Assembly: GCF_001577835.2 (NCBI RefSeq)
Contig: NC_029528.1
Span: 2,532,265 to 2,596,264, forward strand
Origin: Coturnix japonica
Taxonomy: Eukaryota; Chordata; Aves; Galliformes; Phasianidae
Length of the DNA: 64,000 nucleotides
Reading direction: 5' to 3'
The notes beneath the pieces are model-generated. The model made no database searches, had not been told where the DNA came from, and worked only from the letters and a program-made list of their open reading frames with translations. Of this stretch, positions 1 through 16,725 are shown in pieces (positions within the stretch are counted from its first letter, which is position 1; every line of letters begins with the position of its first letter). The position numbers were made by a program, and so were the translations under genes.

Positions 1-140
1 CGCTCTCACGCCCGGGGATACTGCAGTCGTTTGGAAAGGACGAAGAGGTAGGAACCTGGAGCTGCTTAGGATCGGGAATGACTGGATTATAGCTTCCAAC
101 TAAAGAAAAAAACATCAAGAATCATGCATTTTAAAAACAG

Positions 141-146
141 TTTATT
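141..146 (-). terminator. PITX1: Distal poly(A) signal of PITX1
   Basis: A canonical AATAAA lies on the minus strand (TTTATT on plus), in the context TTGAATAAACTG. It sits about 1.09 kb past the stop codon, a typical 3'UTR length for PITX1. No other coding signal lies between. Confidence 0.7.
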
Positions 147-843
147 CAACGGCCAAGGACAATGAGCCGGCACAACGTAACGGCAGATATAAATATAACC
201 TTATATAAGTGGTTGACCCTTGTCATTATTATACCTAATATTTTAACCATTTCCCCCCGCAGAACCGACTCTGCGAATTATATCTTTTTTTTTTTCTCCC
301 CTCCCTTTTTTCTTTTATTTTTTTTTAAATTTATTTTTTAAAAATCTTTTTAATTTTTTTTCTTTTTGTTATTTCTTTTCCTTTTTGTTCCCCCTCCCCC
401 CATCCCCCTTTTTTGGACTGCGATTCCGTTTCTCAGTGGTAAACATCACCCGAACTCCCCCCATCCTCCCCCCTACCTCCCCCCCATACCCCACCCTCGT
501 GCGCCCGCGGCCGCCGCCGCCCCCAGCGCTCCCCCCGGGCCGCCCCCAATGGCCGCTGTGCCGCGGGGAGCGGCCGCCTTACCACCTCCTGTGCAAGTTC
601 AAGTAAACACATACAACCCGCATCATCCAGAGAAAAATTGCAACTCATCCATGTACCAGATTTCGGTGTCTCTTGCAAAAAGTTTTCTGGTCCGTTTCCC
701 TTTTTTTTTTTTAATTATTATTTTTTTAATTATTATTTTTAATTATTATTATTTTGGTGGTTTGCTTTTTTAATGGTTACTATTGGCTTATTCGTTTTTA
801 AAGCGCTGCTTTTGTTGGTTGTGTCGTCGGATCTCTTTTTCTA

Positions 844-863
844 TTTATTTATTCTTATTTATT
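844..863 (-). terminator. PITX1: Cluster of possible proximal poly(A) signals
   Basis: Three AATAAA hexamers on the minus strand (844-849, 848-853 and 858-863) lie about 380 nt past the stop codon. They could give a shorter 3'UTR. They fall in generally A-rich mRNA sequence, so chance occurrence is likely for at least some of them. Confidence 0.3.
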
Positions 864-1049
864 CTCATTTTTGTTGGTGGTGGTTTTTTAGACAATCGAA
901 GTCCGCAGAGCTTTCGGGTTTTGTTTTATTATCATCGTTATTATCATTATGATTTTGCCTTCCCTCCCCCCCCCCCCCCCCTTTTTGTGCTGTTTCTTTC
1001 CCTCTCTCACTTGCTCGGGTTTTGCTTTTACACATCATCGGGTTCCTAC

Positions 1050-1051
1050 AT

Positions 1052-1083
<32 letters not shown>

Positions 1084-1084
1084 T
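1050..1084. repeat. (CA)n(TA)n dinucleotide microsatellite in the 3'UTR
   Basis: About nine CA units are followed by about eight TA units, uninterrupted. The tract lies inside the PITX1 3'UTR, so on the mRNA it reads (TA)n(TG)n. Confidence 0.9.
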
Positions 1085-1238
1085 CATTTCCGTTTAACGT
1101 CGCTTTGTTTCTGCTTTATTTTGTATTTTTTTCTTCTTTTTTTTGTTTTTTTTTTTTTGTTTTTTTTTCTTGTTTTGTTTTTTTTTTTTGTTTTGCTTTG
1201 TCGGCGCTGTTCGTCGGAGGTGGTTCGTGTCAAGTCCG

Positions 1239-8045
<6,807 letters not shown>

Positions 8046-8070
8046 ATAGGCAGGAAAGTGGTAAAGATCC

Positions 8071-8076
8071 CTTATA
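8071..8076 (-). promoter_or_regulatory. PITX1: TATA-like box of the proximal PITX1 promoter
   Basis: TATAAG on the minus strand (context CTCTATAAGGGAT) lies about 305 bp upstream of the ATG, inside a CpG island. It predicts initiation near 8041-8047. No initiator motif was decisive. Confidence 0.45.
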
Positions 8077-8920
8077 GAGAAACGCGAGTTGCGAGTTGGA
8101 CAGTTTAAAGCTAAAGAGATTAAAGTGACCTGCCCTAGAACAAATGCCTGTAGTTAAACGGGGCTCCTCCCCCTGAAGGTTAAAACCTCCCCGTCTCGCT
8201 AATGCATCACTCCCATCTAGCGCTCGCCCAGCCCGGCCGCGCGGGCGGACCTGCTTGCTCGCTCCCCGCCGAAGTTGCGCGCTTTTTGCCCGGCCGCCCC
8301 GCACCCTTTCCCCCCTCCCGACCCCCTCGTGAGAGAGATGCAGCTCTGAGGGTGCTCCCCCAGCTCCCCCCCCCCTCCGCCTCCCCCCAACGCCTCCCCC
8401 AAATACCTCTCCGAGGTATCAAAAATATTTCATAACGAATGGAAAGGTGGAAAATCATTCCCAGCCGTGCGGAAGGCGGCTCGGCCCCTCCTCCTCCTCT
8501 GCCTGCCCTCAGCCTCCGGGGGGGGGGGGGTAAGGGGGGGTTGGCAGCACCCTGGGCCTCCCTTCTTCCCTCGCAGGTTGCGCCCGTGCGCATCTCCGCG
8601 CGCATCCCCCCTTCTTCCCCCCCCGCCTCCCTACCAAGCAACCTGCGCACCCCGCGCAACGACCCCACGGCGAGTTCGAGTCCCGCGAGGAACGGATCCC
8701 TCCGAGCTGCGGGGGTTGCCCTGGGAACGGCCTCCAGGGATTTGTGTCTGAGTCGGTTTGATCCCTTTCTAACACTTCTTTATTCTTTTTTTTTTTTTCC
8801 CCTTTTCGCAGCGCTGCTCTGGGGGACGGGGCGAGGGGATGCGAGGGGACCTCGGCTGCGCTCTGCCCGGGGAACGGAGCTTCTCTCCTCTTTATTTTCT
8901 CGGCTCACTTTAACTGATCC

Positions 8921-9990
8921 ATCCTGACACTCTATTTTGCTTTCAAATCAAGTAAAGATGTGGGAGAGAACTTTTGAACTGTTTTATGGAAAGTGGAGTG
9001 AAGCAATGCTGCAGTGCGGGCTTTTTTTCCTCCCTCACGGGGCTGATGCGTCCGGCCCTGCACCTCTGATCTCCAAAGCCTTTTTGCAGCTCAGGGTGTG
9101 CACAGGTAGGTGCTGTCACACTCAGGTCTCTATCCATTTTCTTTCTTTCTCAGGGCCGCAGCCGATCCGCTTCACGGTCCCCTCTTTTCTTTCTTTTTTC
9201 TTTCTTTTTCAATTATTATTATTATTTGAATTTCTGCGGGGCCGGAAGAGGGGCAGCTCCGGGCAGCTCTCCGGGGGCTCTCGGCTGGAGCCAGGGTTGC
9301 TGTGTTGGAGGGCGGCTGCCAGCAGCCCGGCTGCTCCGCTCTGGCTATTTTAAACCCTCTGCTCACAGCAGCTTGAAAACCGGAGGCGGGATTTTTTTCC
9401 TTCTTTTTTTTAATTTTTCTTTTCTTTTTTTTTTTTCTTTTCTTTCCTTTTTTTTTTCTTTTTTCCTTCATTTTTTCTTTTTCTTTTTTTCCTTTTTTTA
9501 TCCTCAGCCCAATTTTCACTTTTTGTTCTGCTCCATAAAATACATCTTCAAAATTCGTTCTAGGATCCCTGGGCTCAGGGAAAGGCTCAGCCAGGACACA
9601 GCAGCTTTTCCTGGGATAGCTCCGAGGGTGCCCCTGGGGCATGAGCATGGCAGGAGGGGGGGAGGGGAAGAGCTCCGTGCCTTGCCCGGGTTCCTGCCTT
9701 TCTCTCCATGTATATCCGTGCCCAAGCCATTTACTGCACACCTGTATACGGATCCAGAGTATCACACCGGGAGATGTATGTATTTTGTCTTATATATGCC
9801 ATACATATCCCTTATGTATGTCTTATGCATATCGTACGTGGGTCTCAGGGCACCCTCTTGCTCTGCTCTTTAGGAGCTGGGAGGGCTCCTGTCCCACAGT
9901 GATATCTCCACCTTTTCTAGTAGGGACAACATATTGTCGGGACAAACCGGTCCTCCCCACATTTGCATTTTTCTCTTTCTCCACCCAGGC
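8921..9990. other. Upstream flank with pyrimidine-rich tracts, no gene seen
   Basis: T/C-rich stretches occur at about 9137-9225 and 9390-9500. The rest is mixed sequence. A perfect octamer ATTTGCAT (POU-type) is at 9961-9968. No coding frame is credible; the Lys-rich or Phe-rich frames come from the simple sequence. Confidence 0.6.
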
Positions 9991-10047
9991 CATCTCCGTT
10001 TCGGGGCACCGGGGACATTCCTTCTCTGCATCCCTCTCCCCTAGGTG

Positions 10048-10099
10048 TGACGTCACGGCCATCCCTGCTTGACGTCATGCCCCGTTTCCCCTGACGTAA
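10048..10099. promoter_or_regulatory. Three CRE motifs at exact 22-bp spacing
   Basis: TGACGTCA occurs at 10048-10055 and 10070-10077, and TGACGTAA at 10092-10099. Starts are exactly 22 bp apart, about two helical turns, so all three face the same side of the DNA. These are full or near-full ATF/CREB sites. A short hairpin GCATC-TTTT-GATGC follows at 10106-10119. The cluster is about 2 kb upstream of the inferred PITX1 start. Regulation of PITX1 from here is an inference. Confidence 0.6.
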
Positions 10100-10640
10100 C
10101 GCCCTGCATCTTTTGATGCTGGAGGAAGGGAAGCGAGGCCGCAGCCACGGGGCAGCCTCCCACCCAACCCCGCGGGGACACCCCCTGAGGGAGCCGTGAC
10201 CCTCGTGGGCGTGGGAAGGGCCGAGGAGAACTGGAGCTGGGGGCCGTGGTGGTGTGGCTTGGGAAAATTCCTCGCAGCGCCCGCCCGAGCCAGACCCGGG
10301 GCCCACGCAGCCGGGACTCCCCCGACCGAGGGATACAGGGCCGCAAATACACCTCTCCTTTCCTCCTGCCATAAATAATGCAACAACGAGCCGCGGCTCT
10401 TATGAATAAACCAGAGTTGGCCACGCCAGTGGTAACTCCGTTAAGAAGAGGATGAGGAAGGACCGAACTGGAGAAGCACCCAGTGGTCTCGAAGGGGCCC
10501 ACAGTCCCTCCCCATAGACCCGGGACGAGCCTCGAGCCAGAGACCCTGCAGGAGCTTTCCTCCTTTTGGAAAGGAGCTCCCACCCCCGGCTGGCGGCCGC
10601 TTTTGTAGCCAACACAAAACCACCTGGGCCGTATATCAGG
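10100..10640. promoter_or_regulatory. CpG-rich block upstream of PITX1
   Basis: CpG-rich DNA follows directly after the CRE cluster. CCATAAATAATG near 10370-10381 carries a CCATAAA core, which is a posterior-HOX/CDX type site and could also act as a weak TATA. It looks like an accessible regulatory block. No transcript or protein can be supported. Confidence 0.35.
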
Positions 10641-10869
10641 CAGCGAAGTTAAGAAGTCTCCGCCAGCTTTTCCTCTTCAGATTTATTAGCATTGTATGGA
10701 CTCAGATTCAGTCTATAAATTATTGGGAATCGTTATGAAAATGAAAGGGTCTCCTCCCATGTGCACCTCTGGGCGAGAGGAGAGTGAAGCCCTCCCAAAA
10801 TAAACACATAGACAAACAAACAAATGCATAACAATAAAAATAGCAGCAGGATAAGGGAGACGTTCCCTA

Positions 10870-11110
10870 GCCAAAGCAAACCCTACCCAACCCAATCCAA
10901 ACCAATCCAAGCCCAGCCAACCCAAACCAACTCAAACCAATTCAACCAAACCAAGCCAAGCCAAGCCAAGCCAAACCAAACCAAACCAAACCAAACCAAA
11001 CCAAACCAAACCAAACCAAACCAAACCAAACCAAACCAAACCAAACCAAACTCATCCAAAGCAAAGTCAGTCAAAACAAGCCCAAGCAAAGCCAAGGCAA
11101 ACCAGCCAAC
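10870..11110. repeat. CCAAA/CCAAG pentanucleotide array
   Basis: The core at about 10948-11050 is near-perfect, with about four CCAAG units then about fourteen or more CCAAA units. Degenerate CCAAN units extend on both sides. The apparent Lys/Pro/Asn/Gln/Thr-rich frame on plus and the Gly/Leu/Val/Trp/Phe-rich frame on minus only read the repeat and are not genes. Confidence 0.95.
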
Positions 11111-14100
11111 CTTCACCTGGCGACCCTTCCCGAAGCCCCGTGGAAGGGAGTTGACTGCAGGAAAACAACGTCAACAATAAAACCCTCCCAAAAGTGCCCG
11201 GCTGAAGGTGCGGGGGGTGGTGAAGGGCCACCGCCACTGGCTGTAGCAGGAGACAGCGACAGGGAAGTGACAGCCGCTGGAAGCGCACAGCTCCTCTGTG
11301 TGCATAGCCGGCTGCGCTGTGACAGGGGCATTTTTAAAGCTCCCTGACAGTGAAAATGCCCCCAGCAAGAGTAGATGAGCGATTATTAGCCTCCAGCCCG
11401 TGTCTCCAGCCTTTGCTGCGTGGTTCTGGTCCACGGATACCCACGGGGGTTGGGAGCAAGCAAGCAGAGGAGATGCGCACAGCATGCGCGGATTGCGCGG
11501 TGCCCCGCGGAGCTCGGACCGCGCCGGTGGGACGGAGTTCGCTGTCGCGGTGTAACGGGGGTGGTGTTCGTCGGTGCTAAGTCCTGTGTGTCCTGCCCCA
11601 AGCAGCATCACCCTAACAGAGCCAACTAGAAACCCGAGTGTACGCCCCAGAGCAAGGAAAAGCCCAGTACCGTCTTGTTGGGGCTGAGAACACCCCCGCC
11701 AGCACGGCTCTAAGGGGAAGCCGAGCAGTCCCCAAAAAACGGAGAGCACGAAACGAGCTCCGACACGGAAAGCTCTGCGGCCACCCCGTCCGAACCGGGT
11801 CCCCCTCGGGTGCCCAGGAGCGGGCAGAGGGAAGTGGAGAGGGGGAAGAAACCCAGCCGAGAGAGCATGTTAAATCGCTCAGGGTAGGAAGGTGGAAAAT
11901 TACGCTGGCTCCTAGCCGGCCTGTCCTCCTCTACTCAGCCAGGAGAGCAATTTTCCTAAGAAGCTGAGCAAAACGAAATCAGCCCCTTTTGGATCTGCAA
12001 TCCCCGTCTCTCCCCGGCACGGCCAATCTCTGGCTCCGCGGGCGCTCAGGGTTCCCCCGGCCGTCCCCTCCACCCCCGGCCTCCCGGAGCCTCCCGAAGC
12101 CCCCCGTTACTCCCCGAGATTTGTCCGCGGGGCTCCGCGCTCACCTCGGGCTGGCCGGCCCTGCCCCACCGCTATTAAACCCAGTGGGGAAAGCACAGTT
12201 TTCGGGGGGAAATTGATTGGCTTTTTTCTTTTTTCCTTTTCAGGGAGGGGGAAACGGAATGTTTTGGTGGCATTCGGCCCGTGACAACAGGCGCATCTCG
12301 GTGCCTCTCGGAGCCCCTCTGCACTTGGACCCCCACCGGCCCGGGGCTGCCCCAGGCGCAGGCGGCCAACGGCAGCGCTTCCAAAAAGTCGGGATGAAAA
12401 AGTTGAAGGCTTAATGTTTTCTGACAGATACAAATGATACCCCAAGGCTTTCTTAAAACGCGGCGAATGACGGGAGGAGAAAGGGTTTTCCTATTCGGGT
12501 TTCTGCAGCTGGAAGCAAACGGGGTGGGGGATTCTCCTCGGCCCTCCTGTCCCGAAAATTAAACCATCTCCTGGGATAACTCCGTTTTTCCCATGTGCCT
12601 TTCGGCACAGCCCCACTCTGGCTCTGCTCCGTGGCCCTCTCCGCGTCCCTCAGACCACGAGCACACAGCCACACTCTGAGTAAACCTGAAACCGCTGTCA
12701 GCAGCCTCTCAGGTTTAGTCCTGGTTGTCCGCAGCCTGAACAGAGTGGGATCAGCAATGCCACGGCCAGAGGATGGACAGCTCGGGGTGCGGGGGCTGCT
12801 TCTTTCGGTGGGGAGAGGAAAGAAAGGGGGAAAGTGCCATATAGTCCCACAATTCCTTCTCCGAGCAGAGGGAACATGCTTTTCTTATTAATTGATGGAG
12901 GAAGGGGCACCGCTCTTGCAAGGCAGCCTGCTCATGTTACTCTATGCATCTTTAGGTCCGAAATGTGTTTGGTTTGTGGACTAAAAAAGATGCCTCTGGT
13001 GCAGGGTAATCTAAAGACCGGACACTCCTTTAGCGTTTTACTGAGATCGTTCTTCTGCAGGAAAAGGGGCTGCGTTTGGTACCAACGATGCTATGTTTCT
13101 TTGTGGGTTTCCCTCACCTTGTTTCGGACGAGCAACCTCTTAATTGCTGCAGCATTTGGATGGGGGAAACGCATTTCCCCTAAACAGAACATTTCCTGGA
13201 GCGCTGAAATATTCTAATAACGCGCTTTAATGTTCTCAGAACAGCCGTGAATCTCTGCAGGGCCACACGCTTCCTGCCTTAAAAGCAAAGTCGGCGAAAC
13301 AATTCACCTTTGTGTGCATTCAGCACCCTTCTATTTTCTTTTCTTTCTCTCCCCTCCCTCTCCCCCCTTTTATTTCCCCCTTCTTCTTATTTTTCCTCCC
13401 ACAAAGGCTCAGCGCTGCCCCGCGATCAGGAGCGGGGACAATTTTCTTTCCAGTTTCATTGTGGGAACGGCCGTATCTTAACGGGCACATCTGAGCGAGA
13501 GATAGGAGAACACCACCGCCTTCCAGAGGGCTGCGCTAATCAGCGCACGGGGCAAGATATAAAAGTTCAGGGCAAATAAAACGAATTAGTTTTATTAGCA
13601 CGTTTAGGAGGCGGTCTAACGAAGGAATTCGGCTTTACTAGAGAATGTTTTCTCCTCCCCTTTTGTTATTTAAAAGCAGCATCTATGCGGGCTGTTCGGG
13701 ACGAGGGGGGGAAATAACGCACCGTTCAACCCGCAGTGATTTTCTCCGAGGAACGCGCTCTTCTCTCCACCTGGTAAGAGGACAGAGCCCGGCAAATACA
13801 TGATTTCACAATGAAATCTGCTCCAGCAATAAAACCAGTAGTAAAGGAGAAGCTCGGGCCGTTCGACGGCGGCCGTCGGGGGGAAATCTCTGCCCTGCTC
13901 AGGGATTCGTTCGACTAAACCGCGTCCGGGGAACGGTGCCACCGCTCCGGTTTTGGATGTCCAGCACTCGGCCCATATTTCAGGCACCAGAAGGATTTTG
14001 GGGACGTTCTCCAAGAGAAGCAGCTCTCAGCAATTATTTGGAAAGGCGGGTTTTAGCTCAGAGGAGCAGGGAACGCACCCCTTGTTTTGGGAGGCAGAAA

Positions 14101-14500
14101 CTACGTATTTAAGGCTGTGAGGAAAGAAGCAAACGGCGTCTCGGTCCTCACTACCCGCAATGTATTTTTTCTTCTTTTTTTTTTGTGTGTGTGTTCAATT
14201 CGCGTCTCGGCGTTTGTGTTCGCTTACAGCGAGGTTGGCAAAAGTTAAGGAATAAGGAAGAAAGGACAGAAAACGCTCGTAGGGACGATTTTTTATGTGA
14301 CACCTGAAAATTCTTCCAAAGGCACCGTCGGGGGGTGGGGGGGGAGGAGGGGGAGGAAACTCCGCATGTACATTCGACGGAGTTAACACGAGAAAAAAAG
14401 CCTTTTTCCTCCGCTCCGAGAATTTCGCCCCCGTTGGATGGAGCGGAGTTGCGGGACATTGCTGGAGAGCGGCGGTTCCTGAAGGTGTGCTCATTCTTTT
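11111..14500. other. GC-rich upstream flank, no gene seen
   Basis: Mixed sequence with CpG-rich parts at about 11450-11860 and 11990-12380, and less GC elsewhere. AT-rich segments lie at about 12860-13000 and 13560-13680. Motifs and composition suggest regulatory rather than coding DNA. Open frames present are short and show no family resemblance. Confidence 0.5.
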
Positions 14501-14511
14501 CAATCAGAAAG

Positions 14512-14605
14512 TAAATAATAATAATAATAATAGTAATAATAGTAATAATAGTAATAATAATAACAACAACATACTCGCAAAGAAAAAAAAAAAAAAAAAA
14601 GCAGG
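14512..14605. repeat. (AAT)n/(AGT)-variant microsatellite and A run
   Basis: About 19 TAA units with scattered TAG variants occupy 14512-14565, followed by AAC units. A separate run of about 18 A residues follows at 14583-14600. Confidence 0.9.
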
Positions 14606-14894
14606 GGAACGGAAGAATATTCTTTTCCCAAGCAGATAATTAATTGAACGGCAGCCCTGGCTCTCTCCACCCGCGTCTCTTCCACGGCCGTGCAGCCCCG
14701 GCTGAGCCCCCCGCAGCCCCCAGCGCATCCCATCCCTCCACCTGTCCTGGCTCAGCTCCTCCGCGCTGCCATTGCAGGACACCCCCGGGACCCCGATCCG
14801 GCCTCCCCATCCTATAGTAGGGGCCGTGCTTTGCTCCTCGCTGTTCCGCGCTGCTCGGAAGAAGAGCTCGGGGTTGAAAACGGCGCGCTTACGG

Positions 14895-14933
14895 TAAAAT
14901 AATAATAACACAACAACAACGACGACGACAAAA
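14895..14933. repeat. Short AAT/AAC/GAC trinucleotide repeat
   Basis: Consecutive AAT, then AAC, then GAC units form a short triplet tract just left of the distal CpG island. Confidence 0.75.
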
Positions 14934-15380
14934 ATCTGAAATAAAGTGAGGTAACCCCTTTGGAATTGCGTTTCCATGCGTGTTTGTCAGTGCTGACGAA
15001 GCGCAGAGGCCCTGAAAAGAATTTACGCGCTAGAGCGATGCCAGGGGCCGCGGCAGTGTGCGGGGCGCCGTGCTGCGGGGCGAGCGGCGACGCGGAGAGG
15101 TGAGGGGCGCAGACCCCCACCCCACCCTGCGGCCCGGCCCGGCCCCGCTTTGTTTGCCGGTCCGAACCGCGCAGTGCCCCGCACCGCTCCGCACCTTCGG
15201 AGGAGGGGAAACGAGGCCGGGACGCGACCCGAGGGACAAGCGTTGGGGGGGACGCGGCGCGTAGCACACGCGGAGGGGCGGGACGGGGAGCGCGGGGCCG
15301 CCCGTGCGGGAAGCAGGGAGACACGCGTGGGGAGGGTCGGGAGAGCGGGGACACGCGTGGGGCCGTCCCGGGGCACTTAC

Positions 15381-15470
15381 CGGGCGCTGCGGGGTGCCGG
15401 GCCCGGCGGGCGCTGTGCGCGCCCTGCCCGCCGCTCCAGGGTTTTCTTCGGAGATTTCCCCGTCTCCTCC
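15381..15470 (-). other. Candidate minus-strand noncoding first exon
   Basis: The sequence GCGCCCG|GTAAGTG on minus places a near-ideal donor at 15380-15375. A palindromic TGACGTCA lies about 90 bp upstream (15471-15478), in a CpG island. This is the layout expected of a CRE-driven first exon transcribed toward PITX1. The exon start is not defined. It could be an alternative PITX1 leader, an unrelated noncoding RNA, or chance. Confidence 0.3.
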
Positions 15471-15478
15471 TGACGTCA
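15471..15478. promoter_or_regulatory. Palindromic CRE in the distal CpG island
   Basis: A perfect TGACGTCA lies in CpG-rich DNA. It is the fourth strong CRE-type site in the 5.5 kb that also contains the 22-bp-spaced triplet. Confidence 0.6.
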
Positions 15479-16454
15479 GCCCCGTCCCAGGGTGCCGCAC
15501 ACGGGGGAGGGCCGGGGGCAGGGCCGGCCGCACCGGGAGAACGGCGGAACCCGCAGCTCCGGGTCCGGCATCTCCGTCCCGAGGCAGCAGCATCCCGGGT
15601 CGGGCCCCCCCTCCCCAAAGCCGGCGGCTCGGTGCTGCTCCCCGGGCGGCTCCGTGCTTAGGGTTCCACGGCCCCTGCCCTCTTCATTTCCTCCCGGCTG
15701 GTTTTCTTCGGCTGAGGGGGCAGGGAAAGCAAGGGCCACTTTTTTTTTCCCTCCTTTCTTTTTTTTTTTTTTTTTAATTTTCCCCCCAGAGAGAAGCCCT
15801 GAAGAAACGCTACTGCTGCAGTGTTTGGTATGGAGGTGAGGCAGCAAACAGAGCTGGAGCAGGGACTGGAGAGAGGCCACAGGGCTGCAAAGATGAGTTG
15901 CATGGGTCTGGAACACTGTGCTGCCCCAGCAGCCCTACATCCCTCCCCAAATCCTTTACCCATTTTAATTTTCCAAGGGAAAGTTTTGAAGTTTCAGATG
16001 CTTTGCCGCCAATATGTGCCCCCCTTTTCGGCTTTGGGGAGCCTAACGGGTCATTCTGAAGAGAGCAGCATCCAATTATGCAAGGACCAGGCAAGCACTG
16101 CATTGGGGATATGGCTTGTGCTTTGCTAGGGACAGAGGGATACACATGCACACACACCCGGCCCATAGACACAGCCGAAAACCAAGGACAACGAATATGG
16201 AATGGATCAGAAAGATAAATAGCATAAAATCAGGAACAGTCCGGTCCCACACTTGCCATTTGTTATAGAGAGAAGAAGTAAATGGGATTCACATGTCGAG
16301 CATTAGCTGGTTGTTAGTCTGTAAGATAATATTAACTTTAGTGCTTGCTGGTTTACTCCAGTTTTCCAAAGGCAGTTCCAGAAGGCGCCCAGCCTGTAAT
16401 TTAGGATGGCACACACTGTGTGAAAGAGGCTTTGGCACTGGGGCCTACCAGCAC

Positions 16455-16725
16455 ATCAAGGTGATATTAACATAATAAAACGTTTGGAGAGCGAGTAGGA
16501 GCTCATAAATTAATGCATTCTACTGTTTTAATGTGAGGAGCTAACAATGCATTTCCTGTTGGGCTGATCGTCCCCGCTGCAGCCTAACAGCTGTTTTAAA
16601 GGTGCTGTGAAATTAAAGAGAGGGAAGACGATTGTCTTTAAATCAATGTTTAATGATGTGTTATTAGGAGAATAAGTCTTTCTCCAGCAGATGTTTACAT
16701 TTCGAGGATGGAGGGAGCTTCCCCG
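16455..16725. promoter_or_regulatory. Candidate conserved noncoding element
   Basis: An AT-rich, nonrepetitive block with TAATGCAT, TTTAATGAT, GTTATTAG and a FOX-type TGTTTAC. Dense homeodomain-type cores next to a homeobox gene are typical of developmental enhancers. Conservation was not tested. Confidence 0.35.

Larger units (their letters stand above)
125..1238 (-). other. PITX1: PITX1 3'UTR
   Basis: This is the segment between the stop codon and the probable cleavage region about 15-20 nt beyond the poly(A) signal at 146-141. It is dominated by homopolymer and AT-rich DNA. On the plus strand there are T-rich blocks at about 276-370 and 690-1200, a C run near 966-981, and an alternating (AC)n(AT)n tract at 1050-1084. 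In the mRNA these read as A-rich, G-run and (TA)n(GT)n stretches. The 3' end is inferred from the signal only. Confidence 0.7.
15030..15660. promoter_or_regulatory. Distal CpG island about 7 kb upstream of PITX1
   Basis: This is one of the most CpG-dense stretches of the window, with several near-identical GACACGCGTGGGG units around 15321-15362. It contains a palindromic CRE (15471-15478) and a strong minus-strand donor (15380-15375). The long frames here on both strands reflect high GC with few stops and have no recognisable domain. Confidence 0.75.

Noticed and set aside
8439-8927. 162-codon plus-strand frame upstream of PITX1
   Set aside because: Low-complexity Pro/Ser/Arg composition in a CpG island and no recognisable family.
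10824-11180. 118-codon Lys/Pro/Asn/Gln/Thr-rich frame
   Set aside because: Direct reading of the CCAAA pentanucleotide array, with no flanking coding signals.
14812-15618. 268-codon frame and overlapping frames in the distal CpG island
   Set aside because: High GC removes stop codons. There is no domain, composition is Arg/Pro/Ala/Gly-rich, and frames are open on both strands at once.
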